NCBI GenBank assembly: GCA_044432725.1
Contig: JAWXUL010000002.1
Coordinates: forward strand, 1 to 64,000
Reading direction: 5' to 3'
DNA: 64,000 nucleotides
DNA from: JAWXUK01 sp044432725
GTDB taxonomy: Bacteria > Bacillota > Clostridia > Oscillospirales > Oscillospiraceae
Part shown: positions 1-7,703 of the stretch, in pieces
Layout of the letters: each line of letters opens with the position of its first letter
How positions within the stretch are numbered: position 1 is the first letter of the stretch
Program-made: the position numbers and the translations under genes
Notes under the pieces: model-generated
The model's database searches: none
What the model saw: the letters and a program-made list of their open reading frames with translations, nothing else
What the model was told of the DNA's origin: nothing

Positions 1-21
1 GGTATGATTAGTTTGTTCCAT
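1..21 (-). CDS. Possible 5' end of a divergent gene leaving the window
   Basis: On the minus strand an ATG at 21 is preceded by GAGGTG at a good distance and opens a frame with no stop to the window edge (MEQTNHT). An extended -10 (TGATATAAT, hexamer at 58-63) lies about 30 bases upstream of the expected transcript start; the -35 is poor. A second in-frame ATG at 39 would place the start before the ribosome-binding site, so 21 is preferred. Only seven codons are visible, so the product cannot be named and the call rests on the signals alone. Confidence 0.3.
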
Positions 22-82
22 AGAGCACCTCTGATTCATGTTTGTTTCGTCACTTACATTATATCATAGATTTGCTCTATGG
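18..82. repeat. Perfect 10-bp inverted repeat around the divergent promoter
   Basis: CCATAGAGCA at 18-27 and its exact reverse complement at 73-82 are 45 bases apart. One arm covers the proposed minus-strand start codon; the other lies just upstream of its -10 hexamer. This could be a paired operator or an mRNA structure. Nothing in the sequence decides which. Confidence 0.4.
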
Positions 83-144
83 GATATTTTATTTTGGACA
101 CTTAATTATACAACTTACCTAAAATTCCCACTGTCATCTCTCCC

Positions 145-173
145 TTGACAAAAGACGACAAAGGTTGTATACT
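145..173 (+). promoter_or_regulatory. Sigma-A promoter of the DUF368 gene
   Basis: TTGACA (145-150), a 17-bp spacer and TATACT (168-173). Transcription would start near 180, leaving a leader of about 60 nt before the ATG at 241. Five of six -10 bases and all -35 bases match consensus. Confidence 0.75.
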
Positions 174-240
174 TAAATTTTGAAAAAAGAAACGATAAAG
201 TCTTGTTTAAACACAACTTTCGGAAGAGGATTGGAACGAT

Positions 241-1167
241 ATGAATAGTAATACAAAAGATTACACACCCAAAACCCCAGCAGAGTGGTTTCTCTATGCA
301 CTAAAAGGGGCGATCGTGGGTGTAGGTGGGATTCTCCCTGGTGTCAGTGGTGGGGTGCTTTGCGTGGCGTTTGGCATTTACAAACCACTGATGGAGGTTC
401 TGGCAAATCCCATCAAGGGGCTGAAGCAACATATTCAAATGTTTATCCCCTTTGCCGTGGGTGGTGGTTTAGGCTTTGTAGCCTTGGCTCGCATTATCGG
501 CGATTTGATGGAAAAGGAATCTAATTTGATGATTTCTGCCTTTGTGGGCTTGATCTTCGGTGTTTTTCCCGCTCTTTTCCGAGAAGCTGGGCAAGAAGGA
601 AGAAACCGTGCTTCTTGGATTGCTTTTGCCATCAGTACTTGTTGTACCCTTGCCATGGCTGGCACCTTCCTCTTTTTAGAAGAAACTCAAGGAGTCAGCG
701 TAACACCTGATTTTTTCTGGTATTTTATCTCGGGGCTTTTGTTTGGGGTCGGGGTGATTGTTCCTGGGATGAGTAGCTCTTCTCCCTTGATTTTCCTTGG
801 TCTTTATGGTCCCATGACAGCAGGGATAGGGGCTTTTGATTTTGCTGTTTTAGTCCCTGTTGCCTTGGGGATTTTGGGCTCTGTGTTCATGCTTGCACGT
901 TCTGTGCAAAAGCTTTTTGATAAGTATTACTCCATCACCTTTCACTGTATTATGGGCTTTGTCTTAGCCTCTACCCTTCCCATTATTCCTTATGAATTTG
1001 TTTCTTTTCAAGAAGGCATCTCTTGTCTCGGTCTTGGTATTTTTTGCTGTGTCCTTGCCTATGGCATGGATCAATGGGGGACAAATTTGAAAAAAGAAAA
1101 GAATATTGATGATGTTCATGAGGATGAACAGGAAAGCACAACTGATTCTGAAGAATCTGATACATGA
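241..1167 (+). CDS. popT: DUF368 membrane protein, PopT-type undecaprenyl-phosphate transporter
   Basis: A 308-residue polytopic membrane protein of the DUF368 family. Two internally related glycine/proline-rich loops, GGILPGVSGG near residue 30 and GVGVIVPGMSSSSPL near residue 180, are the family signature and suggest inverted-repeat topology with two re-entrant loops. DUF368 proteins were recently assigned, together with DedA/UptA proteins, as polyprenyl-phosphate translocases that return the C55-P lipid carrier to the inner leaflet for peptidoglycan and teichoic acid synthesis. The C-terminus is a short acidic cytosolic tail. It is monocistronic, between its own promoter and a strong terminator. 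Family membership is clear; the transport role is inferred from characterised homologues. Confidence 0.85.
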   Translation: MNSNTKDYTPKTPAEWFLYALKGAIVGVGGILPGVSGGVLCVAFGIYKPLMEVLANPIKGLKQHIQMFIPFAVGGGLGFVALARIIGDLMEKESNLMISAFVGLIFGVFPALFREAGQEGRNRASWIAFAISTCCTLAMAGTFLFLEETQGVSVTPDFFWYFISGLLFGVGVIVPGMSSSSPLIFLGLYGPMTAGIGAFDFAVLVPVALGILGSVFMLARSVQKLFDKYYSITFHCIMGFVLASTLPIIPYEFVSFQEGISCLGLGIFCCVLAYGMDQWGTNLKKEKNIDDVHEDEQESTTDSEESDT

Positions 1168-1197
1168 TGCCCTTTTCTCCATCAGTCCAAATCAAGA

Positions 1198-1251
1198 GAA
1201 CCTCTCCAAAAATGCGAACTTTTTTCGTATTTTTGAGAGGTTCTTTTTTTC
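1198..1251 (+). terminator. Intrinsic terminator of the popT-like gene
   Basis: GAACCTCTC (1198-1206) pairs with GAGAGGTTC (1235-1243) and the stem extends through an A/T-rich section; a run of eight T follows. The opposite strand lacks a T-run, so it serves the plus-strand gene. Confidence 0.9.
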
Positions 1252-1264
1252 TTTCGGGAGAACG

Positions 1265-1696
1265 TTACCCCCCCATTGCCACTAAGATCAAGCCATAGAT
1301 CACCGAAGTAGAAATTCCAAAAACCAAGACAGGCCCAGCTACCACAAAGAGTTTTGCTGCTGTTCCTGTGATGAATCCTTCGCTTTTGAATTCTAAGGCG
1401 GGGGAAACCATGGCATTGGCAAAGCCTGTGATGGGGACTAAGGTCCCTGCCCCTGCTACTCTGGCGATTTCATCGAATTTCCCCAAGCCAGTTAAGATGG
1501 CTGCCACAAAAATCAGGGTGAGAGATGTGGCAATCCCTGTGTCATCTGCACTGAGCCAGTTGCCATAGAGTTCTCGCAATCCCTGTCCTATGGCACAAAT
1601 GGTTCCTCCGATGAGAAAGGCAAAGAAAATATTTTTTCCCATGGGGGTGGATTTTGCTTTTTGATCCACTAAGTTTTGATAGGCTTCGTTTGTCAT
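1265..1696 (-). CDS. spoVAC: Stage V sporulation protein AC
   Basis: A 143-residue membrane protein with the SpoVAC signature GFANAMVSPALEFKSEG near residues 90-106 and about four hydrophobic segments; B. subtilis SpoVAC is about 150 residues. SpoVA proteins form the inner-membrane channel of the spore that takes up calcium-dipicolinate during sporulation and releases it at germination. The SpoVAE paralogue is shorter and lacks the KSEG element, so SpoVAC is the better call. AGGAG lies seven bases before the ATG. It stands alone: neither spoVAD nor spoVAE is adjacent, unlike the usual AC-AD-AE order. It would normally be forespore-specific (sigma G), but I could not identify a convincing sigma G promoter. 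Confidence 0.9.
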   Translation of the reverse strand: MTNEAYQNLVDQKAKSTPMGKNIFFAFLIGGTICAIGQGLRELYGNWLSADDTGIATSLTLIFVAAILTGLGKFDEIARVAGAGTLVPITGFANAMVSPALEFKSEGFITGTAAKLFVVAGPVLVFGISTSVIYGLILVAMGG

Positions 1697-1898
1697 ATAT
1701 TTGCTCCTTTTTTCCTTTTCTTCCTTTGAAAGGTACCTTTTTATTCTTTTCTTTTTTTGGAGAAATATACGCAGCTGTCCTTCTTCTGTGCTTTGTCATA
1801 TCAATAAAATTTCGCATAGTTTTCTCCTAAACACATACAATGATGCTGTACAAATATCCCCTTTTATTGAAAATTACGATTTATAAGGAGGAAATCCT

Positions 1899-2585
1899 AT
1901 GCTTGGTACCATTTCCTTTTCCAATGAGAAAATATTTTCTGTCACAGGACAGGTGACTTCTATCCTTTCCCTTCCTTTTTATGAAATCGCTCTGGCTCAG
2001 GGAGGTATCTTTGAAAAATACCGTCTCCACAAAACAGGGAGACTCTTTCAATCCCAACGAATCTCTCGCCTTCTGCTGCCCACTGATTTTCATCACTGGG
2101 ATTTTTTCAAAGATTATGGCTTACGTCCCTATGACCCGCTCCCAGTATTGCAAGGACTGGGGGACTGGATTGCCTTGCACTCCTTGGCAAAACATGGTCT
2201 GGACCCAAAAAAATCTTCTGTTTTAATCCAAGGGAAACGCTCTAGCCCCGAGATTTGGTCTGTGGCAGAGAAACTATGCCCCTTTGTGAAAGAACTGGTC
2301 ATTTCTTTGGAGGAGGGAGGGGACAGGTTACAAGCACATTTATACCGTGAATTTGGTATTTCTCCTGCTTCTTTTCGTAGCCAAACCACAGCAACTCTTT
2401 CCTTTTCCCCAGAAGAAGAAAAACAGAATGGGGTTTTTGTCCAATTATCACAAATTGATTCTCCTGATTTTTGTTCAATAACACTAAAGAATAAAGAACT
2501 TCCTTCCTCTTTCCCTCCTCTTTCTCTGATTTCTCTCTTGCTTCAAACAGGGAAAATCTCCTGTTCCTCTTTAGAATATACTTGA
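1899..2585 (+). CDS. Conserved-looking hypothetical protein, 228 aa
   Basis: Not recognised. The gene has a very strong ribosome-binding site (AAGGAGGAAATCCT before the ATG) and closes just as the greA promoter begins, so it is very likely real. The product is soluble, with no signal peptide or membrane segment. A central stretch (about residues 105-150) alternates hydrophobic strand-like and helical segments (SVLIQGK, KELVISLEEGGDRLQAHLY), which could be a Rossmann-like alpha/beta core; this is only an impression. The C-terminal 70 residues are Ser/Pro-rich and look less ordered. It is divergent from spoVAC and upstream of greA, which does not indicate a function. Confidence 0.7.
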   Translation: MLGTISFSNEKIFSVTGQVTSILSLPFYEIALAQGGIFEKYRLHKTGRLFQSQRISRLLLPTDFHHWDFFKDYGLRPYDPLPVLQGLGDWIALHSLAKHGLDPKKSSVLIQGKRSSPEIWSVAEKLCPFVKELVISLEEGGDRLQAHLYREFGISPASFRSQTTATLSFSPEEEKQNGVFVQLSQIDSPDFCSITLKNKELPSSFPPLSLISLLLQTGKISCSSLEYT

Positions 2586-2610
2586 CAAGGAAGGAAAATC
2601 CCTCTATAAT
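2582..2610 (+). promoter_or_regulatory. Perfect-consensus sigma-A promoter for greA
   Basis: TTGACA (2582-2587), exactly 17 bases, TATAAT (2605-2610): all twelve consensus positions match. It overlaps the stop codon of the preceding hypothetical gene. It gives a leader of about 160 nt before greA and probably drives greA-lysS and possibly the genes beyond. Confidence 0.9.
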
Positions 2611-2779
2611 GGCACTACTATACATTTTATAGTGGGGAACTGTGATGCTCTTTCTTTCTGATTAGAAATAGTATCGAAGGATCGCAAATCTCAAATTTAA
2701 GGTTTCTCTAAAAAACAGTATAAAGCAATGTCAATAGAAGAGGGAAGTCCCTTTTCTATCTAAGAAAGGTGAAAAAATA

Positions 2780-3250
2780 ATGGCAAAAGAATTTAAACTG
2801 AGTGCAGGCAGACTAAAAGAATTACAAGATGAGCTTCATTATTTAAAAACAGTCCGAGAAAAAGAAGTGGCTGAACAAATAAAAGAAGCACGGTCTTTTG
2901 GCGATTTATCTGAGAACAGTGAATACGACGAAGCCAAAAACCAACAAGGAAAACTTTATTCTCGTATTGCAGAGGTTGAAAATATTCTGGATAACCATGT
3001 CCTTATTGAAGAAAGCACCAGCACAGATACTGTCACCTTGGGCTGTACCATGACGGTTCTGGATATGGGCTTTGACGAAGAACTGGAATTTCGCTTGGTG
3101 GGCTCTCAGGAAGCAGATCCTATGAATGGTGCCATCTCGGAAGACTCCCCCTTTGGCAAAGCATTGCTGGGCAAAAAACTGGGTGAAGTGGCTCGCTTTG
3201 AAGCCCCTGCTGGCATCCAAGAATATAAGATATTAAAGGTAGCAAATTAA
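2780..3250 (+). CDS. greA: Transcription elongation factor GreA
   Basis: A 156-residue Gre factor of normal length. The N-terminal antiparallel coiled coil (about 1-75) carries the acidic tip SFGDLSENSEYDEAK, which enters the RNA polymerase secondary channel and stimulates cleavage of backtracked transcripts. The C-terminal FKBP-like domain ends in the conserved pattern with GKALLGKKLGE. AAAGGTG precedes the ATG. It is 20 bp upstream of lysS, a neighbourhood common in Firmicutes. Confidence 0.97.
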   Translation: MAKEFKLSAGRLKELQDELHYLKTVREKEVAEQIKEARSFGDLSENSEYDEAKNQQGKLYSRIAEVENILDNHVLIEESTSTDTVTLGCTMTVLDMGFDEELEFRLVGSQEADPMNGAISEDSPFGKALLGKKLGEVARFEAPAGIQEYKILKVAN

Positions 3251-3270
3251 AGAGAAAGGCGTGATAGATT

Positions 3271-4782
3271 TTGGCTGATAACAAGGAAACTCCTGTACAA
3301 GTAGAAGAGACCCAAGAAAATCTTTCTCAGCTGTTACAAGTTCGGAGAGATAAATTAAAAGAATTACAAGAATCAGGGCATGACCCTTTTCACTTGACCA
3401 AAGCAGAAATCACCCATTACTCTGCTTCTATCAAAGAAAATTTTGATGCATTAGAGGGTAGCTCTGTGAAGCTGGCTGGGCGATTGATGTCCAAACGTGG
3501 TATGGGGAAAGTATTGTTTTGCGATCTTCAGGACCAAGAAGGACGGATTCAACTTTATTTGCGTAAAGATGATATTGAAGCTGAAAGCTTTGCCCGTTTC
3601 AAAAAAGTGGACATTGGTGACATTGTCGCTGTAGAAGGTAGTGTTTTTCGCACACAAAAGGGTGAGATGTCTATCCACTGTACTGCTGTCACATTACTTT
3701 CCAAATCTCTGTTGCCTCTGCCTGAAAAATTCCATGGCTTGACCAACCAAGAGCAACGTTATCGTCAACGCTATGTGGATTTGATTGTCAACCCAGAGGT
3801 CCGTCGTACCTTCCAAATACGTTCTCAATTTATCCGTCATATGCGGAAATATTTAGATGAACGTGGTTATATGGAAGTGGAAACCCCTGTGCTGAACACC
3901 ATTTCAGGTGGTGCCACAGCCCGTCCCTTTACCACACATCACAATACCTTAGATTTGCAAATGTATATGCGTATTGCTACAGAACTTCATTTAAAACGTT
4001 TGGTGGTTGGTGGATTGGACAGAGTTTATGAAATTGGACGTATCTTCCGTAATGAAGGTATGGACAGCAAGCACAATCCTGAGTTCACCAGTATCGAGCT
4101 TTACGAAGCATATACCGATTATATGGGTATGATGGAAATCGCCCAAGGGGTGATTTCTTCTGCTGCCCAAGAAATCCTTGGCACTTATGAAGTCACGTGG
4201 CAAGGGCATAATGTGAACCTTGCCCCTGACCAGTTCCGTTGTCTCACCATGGCAGAAGCTGTGAAAGAAGAAACAGGCATTGATTTCATGTCTTTTGAGG
4301 ACGACGCCACTGCCTTGGCAGAAGCCAAGAAAATCGGTGTGGAACTGGCTGAAACAGCAGACCCTACTTGGGGGAATGCTCTGTATGCAATTTTTGATCA
4401 AAGAGTGGAAGGAAAATTGATTCAACCTACCTTTATCACTATGTATCCTGTGGAGGTTTCTCCTCTTAGTAAGAAATGTCCCACAGATGGCAGATTAACT
4501 GAACGTTTCGAGCTGTTTATCTGTGCATCTGAACTGGCAAACGCTTTCTCAGAACTCAACGACCCCATTGACCAAAAAGAGCGTTTCCAAAAACAAGTGG
4601 ACTTACGTGACAAAGGGGATGAAGAAGCTGGGATGATGGACGAAGATTATATCAACGCTTTGGAATATGGTCTGCCACCCACAGGGGGCATGGGCATTGG
4701 GATTGACCGATGTGTCATGATGCTTACAGGGCAAGATACCATTCGTGAAGTCATTTTCTTCCCCACTATGCGTCCAGAATAA
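3271..4782 (+). CDS. lysS: Lysyl-tRNA synthetase, class II
   Basis: A 503-residue class II enzyme that charges tRNA-Lys in the cytosol. An N-terminal OB-fold anticodon-binding domain (about 60-160) is followed by the catalytic domain with motif 1 (YMEVETPVL), motif 2 (GRIFRNEGMDSKHNPEFT) and motif 3 (GGMGIGIDRCVMMLT). The start is TTG, preceded by GAGAAAGG; no in-frame ATG lies near the expected N-terminus. It is cotranscribed with greA. No T-box leader is present ahead of it. Confidence 0.97.
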   Translation: MADNKETPVQVEETQENLSQLLQVRRDKLKELQESGHDPFHLTKAEITHYSASIKENFDALEGSSVKLAGRLMSKRGMGKVLFCDLQDQEGRIQLYLRKDDIEAESFARFKKVDIGDIVAVEGSVFRTQKGEMSIHCTAVTLLSKSLLPLPEKFHGLTNQEQRYRQRYVDLIVNPEVRRTFQIRSQFIRHMRKYLDERGYMEVETPVLNTISGGATARPFTTHHNTLDLQMYMRIATELHLKRLVVGGLDRVYEIGRIFRNEGMDSKHNPEFTSIELYEAYTDYMGMMEIAQGVISSAAQEILGTYEVTWQGHNVNLAPDQFRCLTMAEAVKEETGIDFMSFEDDATALAEAKKIGVELAETADPTWGNALYAIFDQRVEGKLIQPTFITMYPVEVSPLSKKCPTDGRLTERFELFICASELANAFSELNDPIDQKERFQKQVDLRDKGDEEAGMMDEDYINALEYGLPPTGGMGIGIDRCVMMLTGQDTIREVIFFPTMRPE

Positions 4783-4873
4783 GAAATTTTATTTCGTCAG
4801 AACCTGTTATAGCATCTCATTTTCAAGTTGCTATCTCAATATAGATGGAACCCCTAGAAAGAGAGGATCAATC

Positions 4874-6235
4874 ATGGCAAAATTAAGAAACCCTCATGGC
4901 AGTCTCAATCCCCCCAGAGTGGTACTTTTGGGCTTTTGTGTGATTATTCTGTTTGGGACTTTTTTGCTGTGGTTGCCTCTTTCTTCACGTTCTCAGGAAT
5001 TTACAAACCTCTTAACCTGTCTCTTCACAGCAACTTCAGCCACTTGTGTCACAGGTCTAGCTAAGGTGGATACTTTTTTATATTGGTCTCCTTTTGGACA
5101 AGGGGTGATTCTGATGCTGATACAGATTGGTGGTTTGGGCTTTGTTTCCATGCTGTCTATCATTTCTTTTTTGTTTCATCATAAGTTTAGTCTTTCTCAA
5201 AGACTGGTGATGGCTTCTGATTTGAATATGAACAGCAGTGAAGGCGTGGTTCGGGTGGTGCGACGTGCCATCTCTGGGACTTTTTTCATGGAGTTTTTAG
5301 GGGCTGTCTTTCTTGCCTTTGCTTTTGTGCCACGTTATGGCTTAGGTCAAGGCTTGTGGTTTTCTGTCTTTCACTCTATTTCTGCCTTTTGTAATGGAGG
5401 ATTTGATTTAATGGGTGGGACCAGTGGAGAGTTTTCCAGTTTTTCTGGCTATACAGATCAGCCCTTTGTGCTGATTGTGTTAATGGTCTTAATCGTGGCT
5501 GGTGGCTTGGGCTTTTTTGTGTGGGAAGACTTGGTGCAACAAAAATTCCGATACAAGGGCTTAACTCTTTATTCCAAAATGGTGATAAATATAAGTGGAT
5601 GGCTTATTTTACTAGGCTTTGCTCTTTTTGTTTTGGTGGAGTGGGATAATCCTGCTACTCTAGGAGAAATGGACAGCTTTTCCAAAGTCATCAATGCTCT
5701 ATTTCAGTCCGTCACCCTTCGCACGGCGGGCTTTGCCACCATTGACCAAAGGGGGCTTCAGGACAGTTCTGTGCTCTTTGCCTTGGTATTGATGTTGATT
5801 GGTGGTTCTGCAGGCTCTACAGCAGGGGGACTGAAAACAGTGACAGTGGGTGTTTTGCTCTTGTCTCTGTGTCAAAGAATGACAGGTCATGAACAAGTCG
5901 TTTTCAAAAAACGTACCATCCCCCATCAACGGGTCTTTAGTGCCATGATTTTACTGCAAATGATGCTCCTTTTCTTCTTTACAGGAGCACTTGCCTTGGC
6001 TCTTACGGACAAAGCCCCCTTCTTGCCCTCGGTCTTTGAAGCGGCTTCTGCCATTGGCACAGTGGGGCTTTCCATGAATCTGACCCCTAGTTTGAATCCT
6101 CTTAGCTCTATTGTCATCATTGTTCTGATGTTTTTAGGACGGGTGGGGATACTCTCTTGCTCCATTGCACTGATGACATCCAAAAGAAAGCCTGATGTTG
6201 TAAAATATCCCAAAACAGATATGATGATTGGTTAA
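4874..6235 (+). CDS. ktrB: Ktr/Trk potassium uptake channel subunit
   Basis: A 453-residue TrkH/KtrB-family membrane protein that forms the K+ (or Na+-coupled) translocation pathway. Four repeated membrane-pore-membrane units are visible; selectivity-loop glycines occur in TCVTGL, FCNGGFDL, RTAGFAT and AIGTVGLS. The open frame extends upstream into lysS, but the ATG at 4874 has AGAGAGGA before it and begins at the natural N-terminus. The partner gating subunit gene follows 47 bp downstream. Assignment to KtrB rather than TrkH rests on the short length and the pairing with a single-RCK KtrA-like protein. Confidence 0.93.
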   Translation: MAKLRNPHGSLNPPRVVLLGFCVIILFGTFLLWLPLSSRSQEFTNLLTCLFTATSATCVTGLAKVDTFLYWSPFGQGVILMLIQIGGLGFVSMLSIISFLFHHKFSLSQRLVMASDLNMNSSEGVVRVVRRAISGTFFMEFLGAVFLAFAFVPRYGLGQGLWFSVFHSISAFCNGGFDLMGGTSGEFSSFSGYTDQPFVLIVLMVLIVAGGLGFFVWEDLVQQKFRYKGLTLYSKMVINISGWLILLGFALFVLVEWDNPATLGEMDSFSKVINALFQSVTLRTAGFATIDQRGLQDSSVLFALVLMLIGGSAGSTAGGLKTVTVGVLLLSLCQRMTGHEQVVFKKRTIPHQRVFSAMILLQMMLLFFFTGALALALTDKAPFLPSVFEAASAIGTVGLSMNLTPSLNPLSSIVIIVLMFLGRVGILSCSIALMTSKRKPDVVKYPKTDMMIG

Positions 6236-6282
6236 TATTACCCTTAGAAATCTCCCTTCTGGGGAAAGAAAGGAACATAAAG

Positions 6283-6936
6283 ATGAAAAGTTTTTTAATC
6301 GTGGGCTTAGGACGATTTGGTTCTGCTCTGGCGCTGGAACTTTATGCACTGGGGAATGAAGTCTTGGTCATTGACGATGACGAAGATAAAGTGCAAAATA
6401 TGGCTGATTTGGTCACCCAAGCTGTCACTGGCAATGCCACTGACAACGAAGTGCTAAAAGCAGTGGGGGCAAAAGATTTTGACTGCGCTGTGGTGGCTTG
6501 TGGTTCTGATGTGGGAACCAGTACTTTGATCACCCTGACCCTGAAAGATTTTGGTGTCCCTCGTGTGGTGGCAAAGGCTAATTCTGCTGTCCATCGGAAG
6601 GTTTTGGAAAAAATCGGAGCAGATCTTGTGGTGGTGCCAGAAAAAGAAATGGCAGAAAAATTGGCACAAAATCTTTCCAATAATGATGTCTTGAATTTTA
6701 TCGAGCTATCTGATGAATATGCCATTGTGGAAATACGAGTCCCCTCTTCTTGGTCTGGAAAAACCATTATCGAACTGAATATCCGAGCAACATATCACCT
6801 GAATGTCCTTGCTATTCGCTCGGAAGGGGAGGATCTGACCATTGCACCAGGGGGGAATTACAGCTTTAAATCTACGGATAGTATGCTTGTCCTTGGTACC
6901 AATCATGACATAGAGAAATTGGAGGAACAACGGTGA
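6283..6936 (+). CDS. ktrA: Ktr/Trk potassium uptake regulatory subunit
   Basis: A 217-residue cytosolic RCK protein. The N-terminal Rossmann domain has the nucleotide motif GLGRFGSALALELYALG followed by the acidic DDDEDK; the C-terminal TrkA-C domain (about 140-215) is where c-di-AMP binds in characterised KtrA proteins. An octameric ring gates the KtrB channel in response to ATP or ADP. It has a single RCK unit, as in KtrA, rather than the tandem arrangement of E. coli TrkA. It overlaps the next gene by four bases (GTGA), indicating translational coupling. Confidence 0.94.
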   Translation: MKSFLIVGLGRFGSALALELYALGNEVLVIDDDEDKVQNMADLVTQAVTGNATDNEVLKAVGAKDFDCAVVACGSDVGTSTLITLTLKDFGVPRVVAKANSAVHRKVLEKIGADLVVVPEKEMAEKLAQNLSNNDVLNFIELSDEYAIVEIRVPSSWSGKTIIELNIRATYHLNVLAIRSEGEDLTIAPGGNYSFKSTDSMLVLGTNHDIEKLEEQR

Positions 6937-7682
6937 GAATCACAAGTCGTAAAAATCCATTGCTCTTAGAGTTGCGTCAAATCCTTTCTTCCCCTTCCTA
7001 TGGGAAGGAAAAGGGCGTTTTTGTGGGAGAGGGGTGGAAACTCCTTCACAGTGCCATGGCGGCCAGCTTCTCTTTCAAGCAAATCATCGTCACAGAGGAC
7101 TGGGATTTTCCTTCAGCTGTGGAAGATGTCCCCATCATCATCATTCCAGAAGACTTGATGAACTGGCTTTCTCCACAGAAAACCCCCCAAGGGGTTCTCT
7201 TTCTGGTAGAGATTCCAAAAGTAAGCTTGACAACTCCACAAGGGAATTATCTCATTTTAGATGGAGTCCAAGACCCTGGGAATGTGGGTACCTTGTGGCG
7301 TACAGCCCAAGGGCTAGGCGCTACGGCTTTGGTTCTATTGACTGGCTGTGCCAATCCTTGGGGGCATAAAACCATACGCAGTTCTATGGGGGCTTGCTTT
7401 CATTTGCCTGCTTATGAAATGAGCCGAGAAGAGGCAGTGGATATTTTTCGAGATTATCCCCTCTATGCCACGGCTTTGGACCTAAATAGTAAAGCTTTGG
7501 GAGAGGTTTCTCTCACGGACTGTGCTGTGGTCTTAGGCAGTGAAGGACAGGGGGTCTCGCCTGAACTTTTGGCAGAATGCAATGAAACCATCTATTTACC
7601 CATGGCCCAAGGCTGTCAGTCCTTGAATGTGGCAATGATGGGTGGGATTGTTTTGTGGGAGATGGCAAAGGGGAAACAATAA
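6933..7682 (+). CDS. TrmH/SpoU-family RNA 2'-O-methyltransferase
   Basis: A 249-residue SPOUT enzyme. The N-terminal substrate-binding domain (about 1-95) precedes a trefoil-knot SAM domain with motif 1 DGVQDPGNVGTLWRTA (catalytic Arg), motif 2 VVLGSEGQGVSPELL and motif 3 SLNVAMMGGIVLWE. It probably methylates a ribose 2'-OH in rRNA or tRNA; the exact target cannot be read from sequence. The GTG start overlaps the ktrA stop. Clostridial genes of this type often lie near pheST or rplT; here the neighbours are ktrA and dprA. Confidence 0.9.
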   Translation: MRITSRKNPLLLELRQILSSPSYGKEKGVFVGEGWKLLHSAMAASFSFKQIIVTEDWDFPSAVEDVPIIIIPEDLMNWLSPQKTPQGVLFLVEIPKVSLTTPQGNYLILDGVQDPGNVGTLWRTAQGLGATALVLLTGCANPWGHKTIRSSMGACFHLPAYEMSREEAVDIFRDYPLYATALDLNSKALGEVSLTDCAVVLGSEGQGVSPELLAECNETIYLPMAQGCQSLNVAMMGGIVLWEMAKGKQ

Positions 7683-7703
7683 TAATCGAAAGGATGAAGT
7701 TTT

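Noticed and set aside
4745..4873. N-terminal extension of ktrB into lysS
   Set aside because: The frame is open, but residues are unlike the family and the ATG at 4874 has its own ribosome-binding site.
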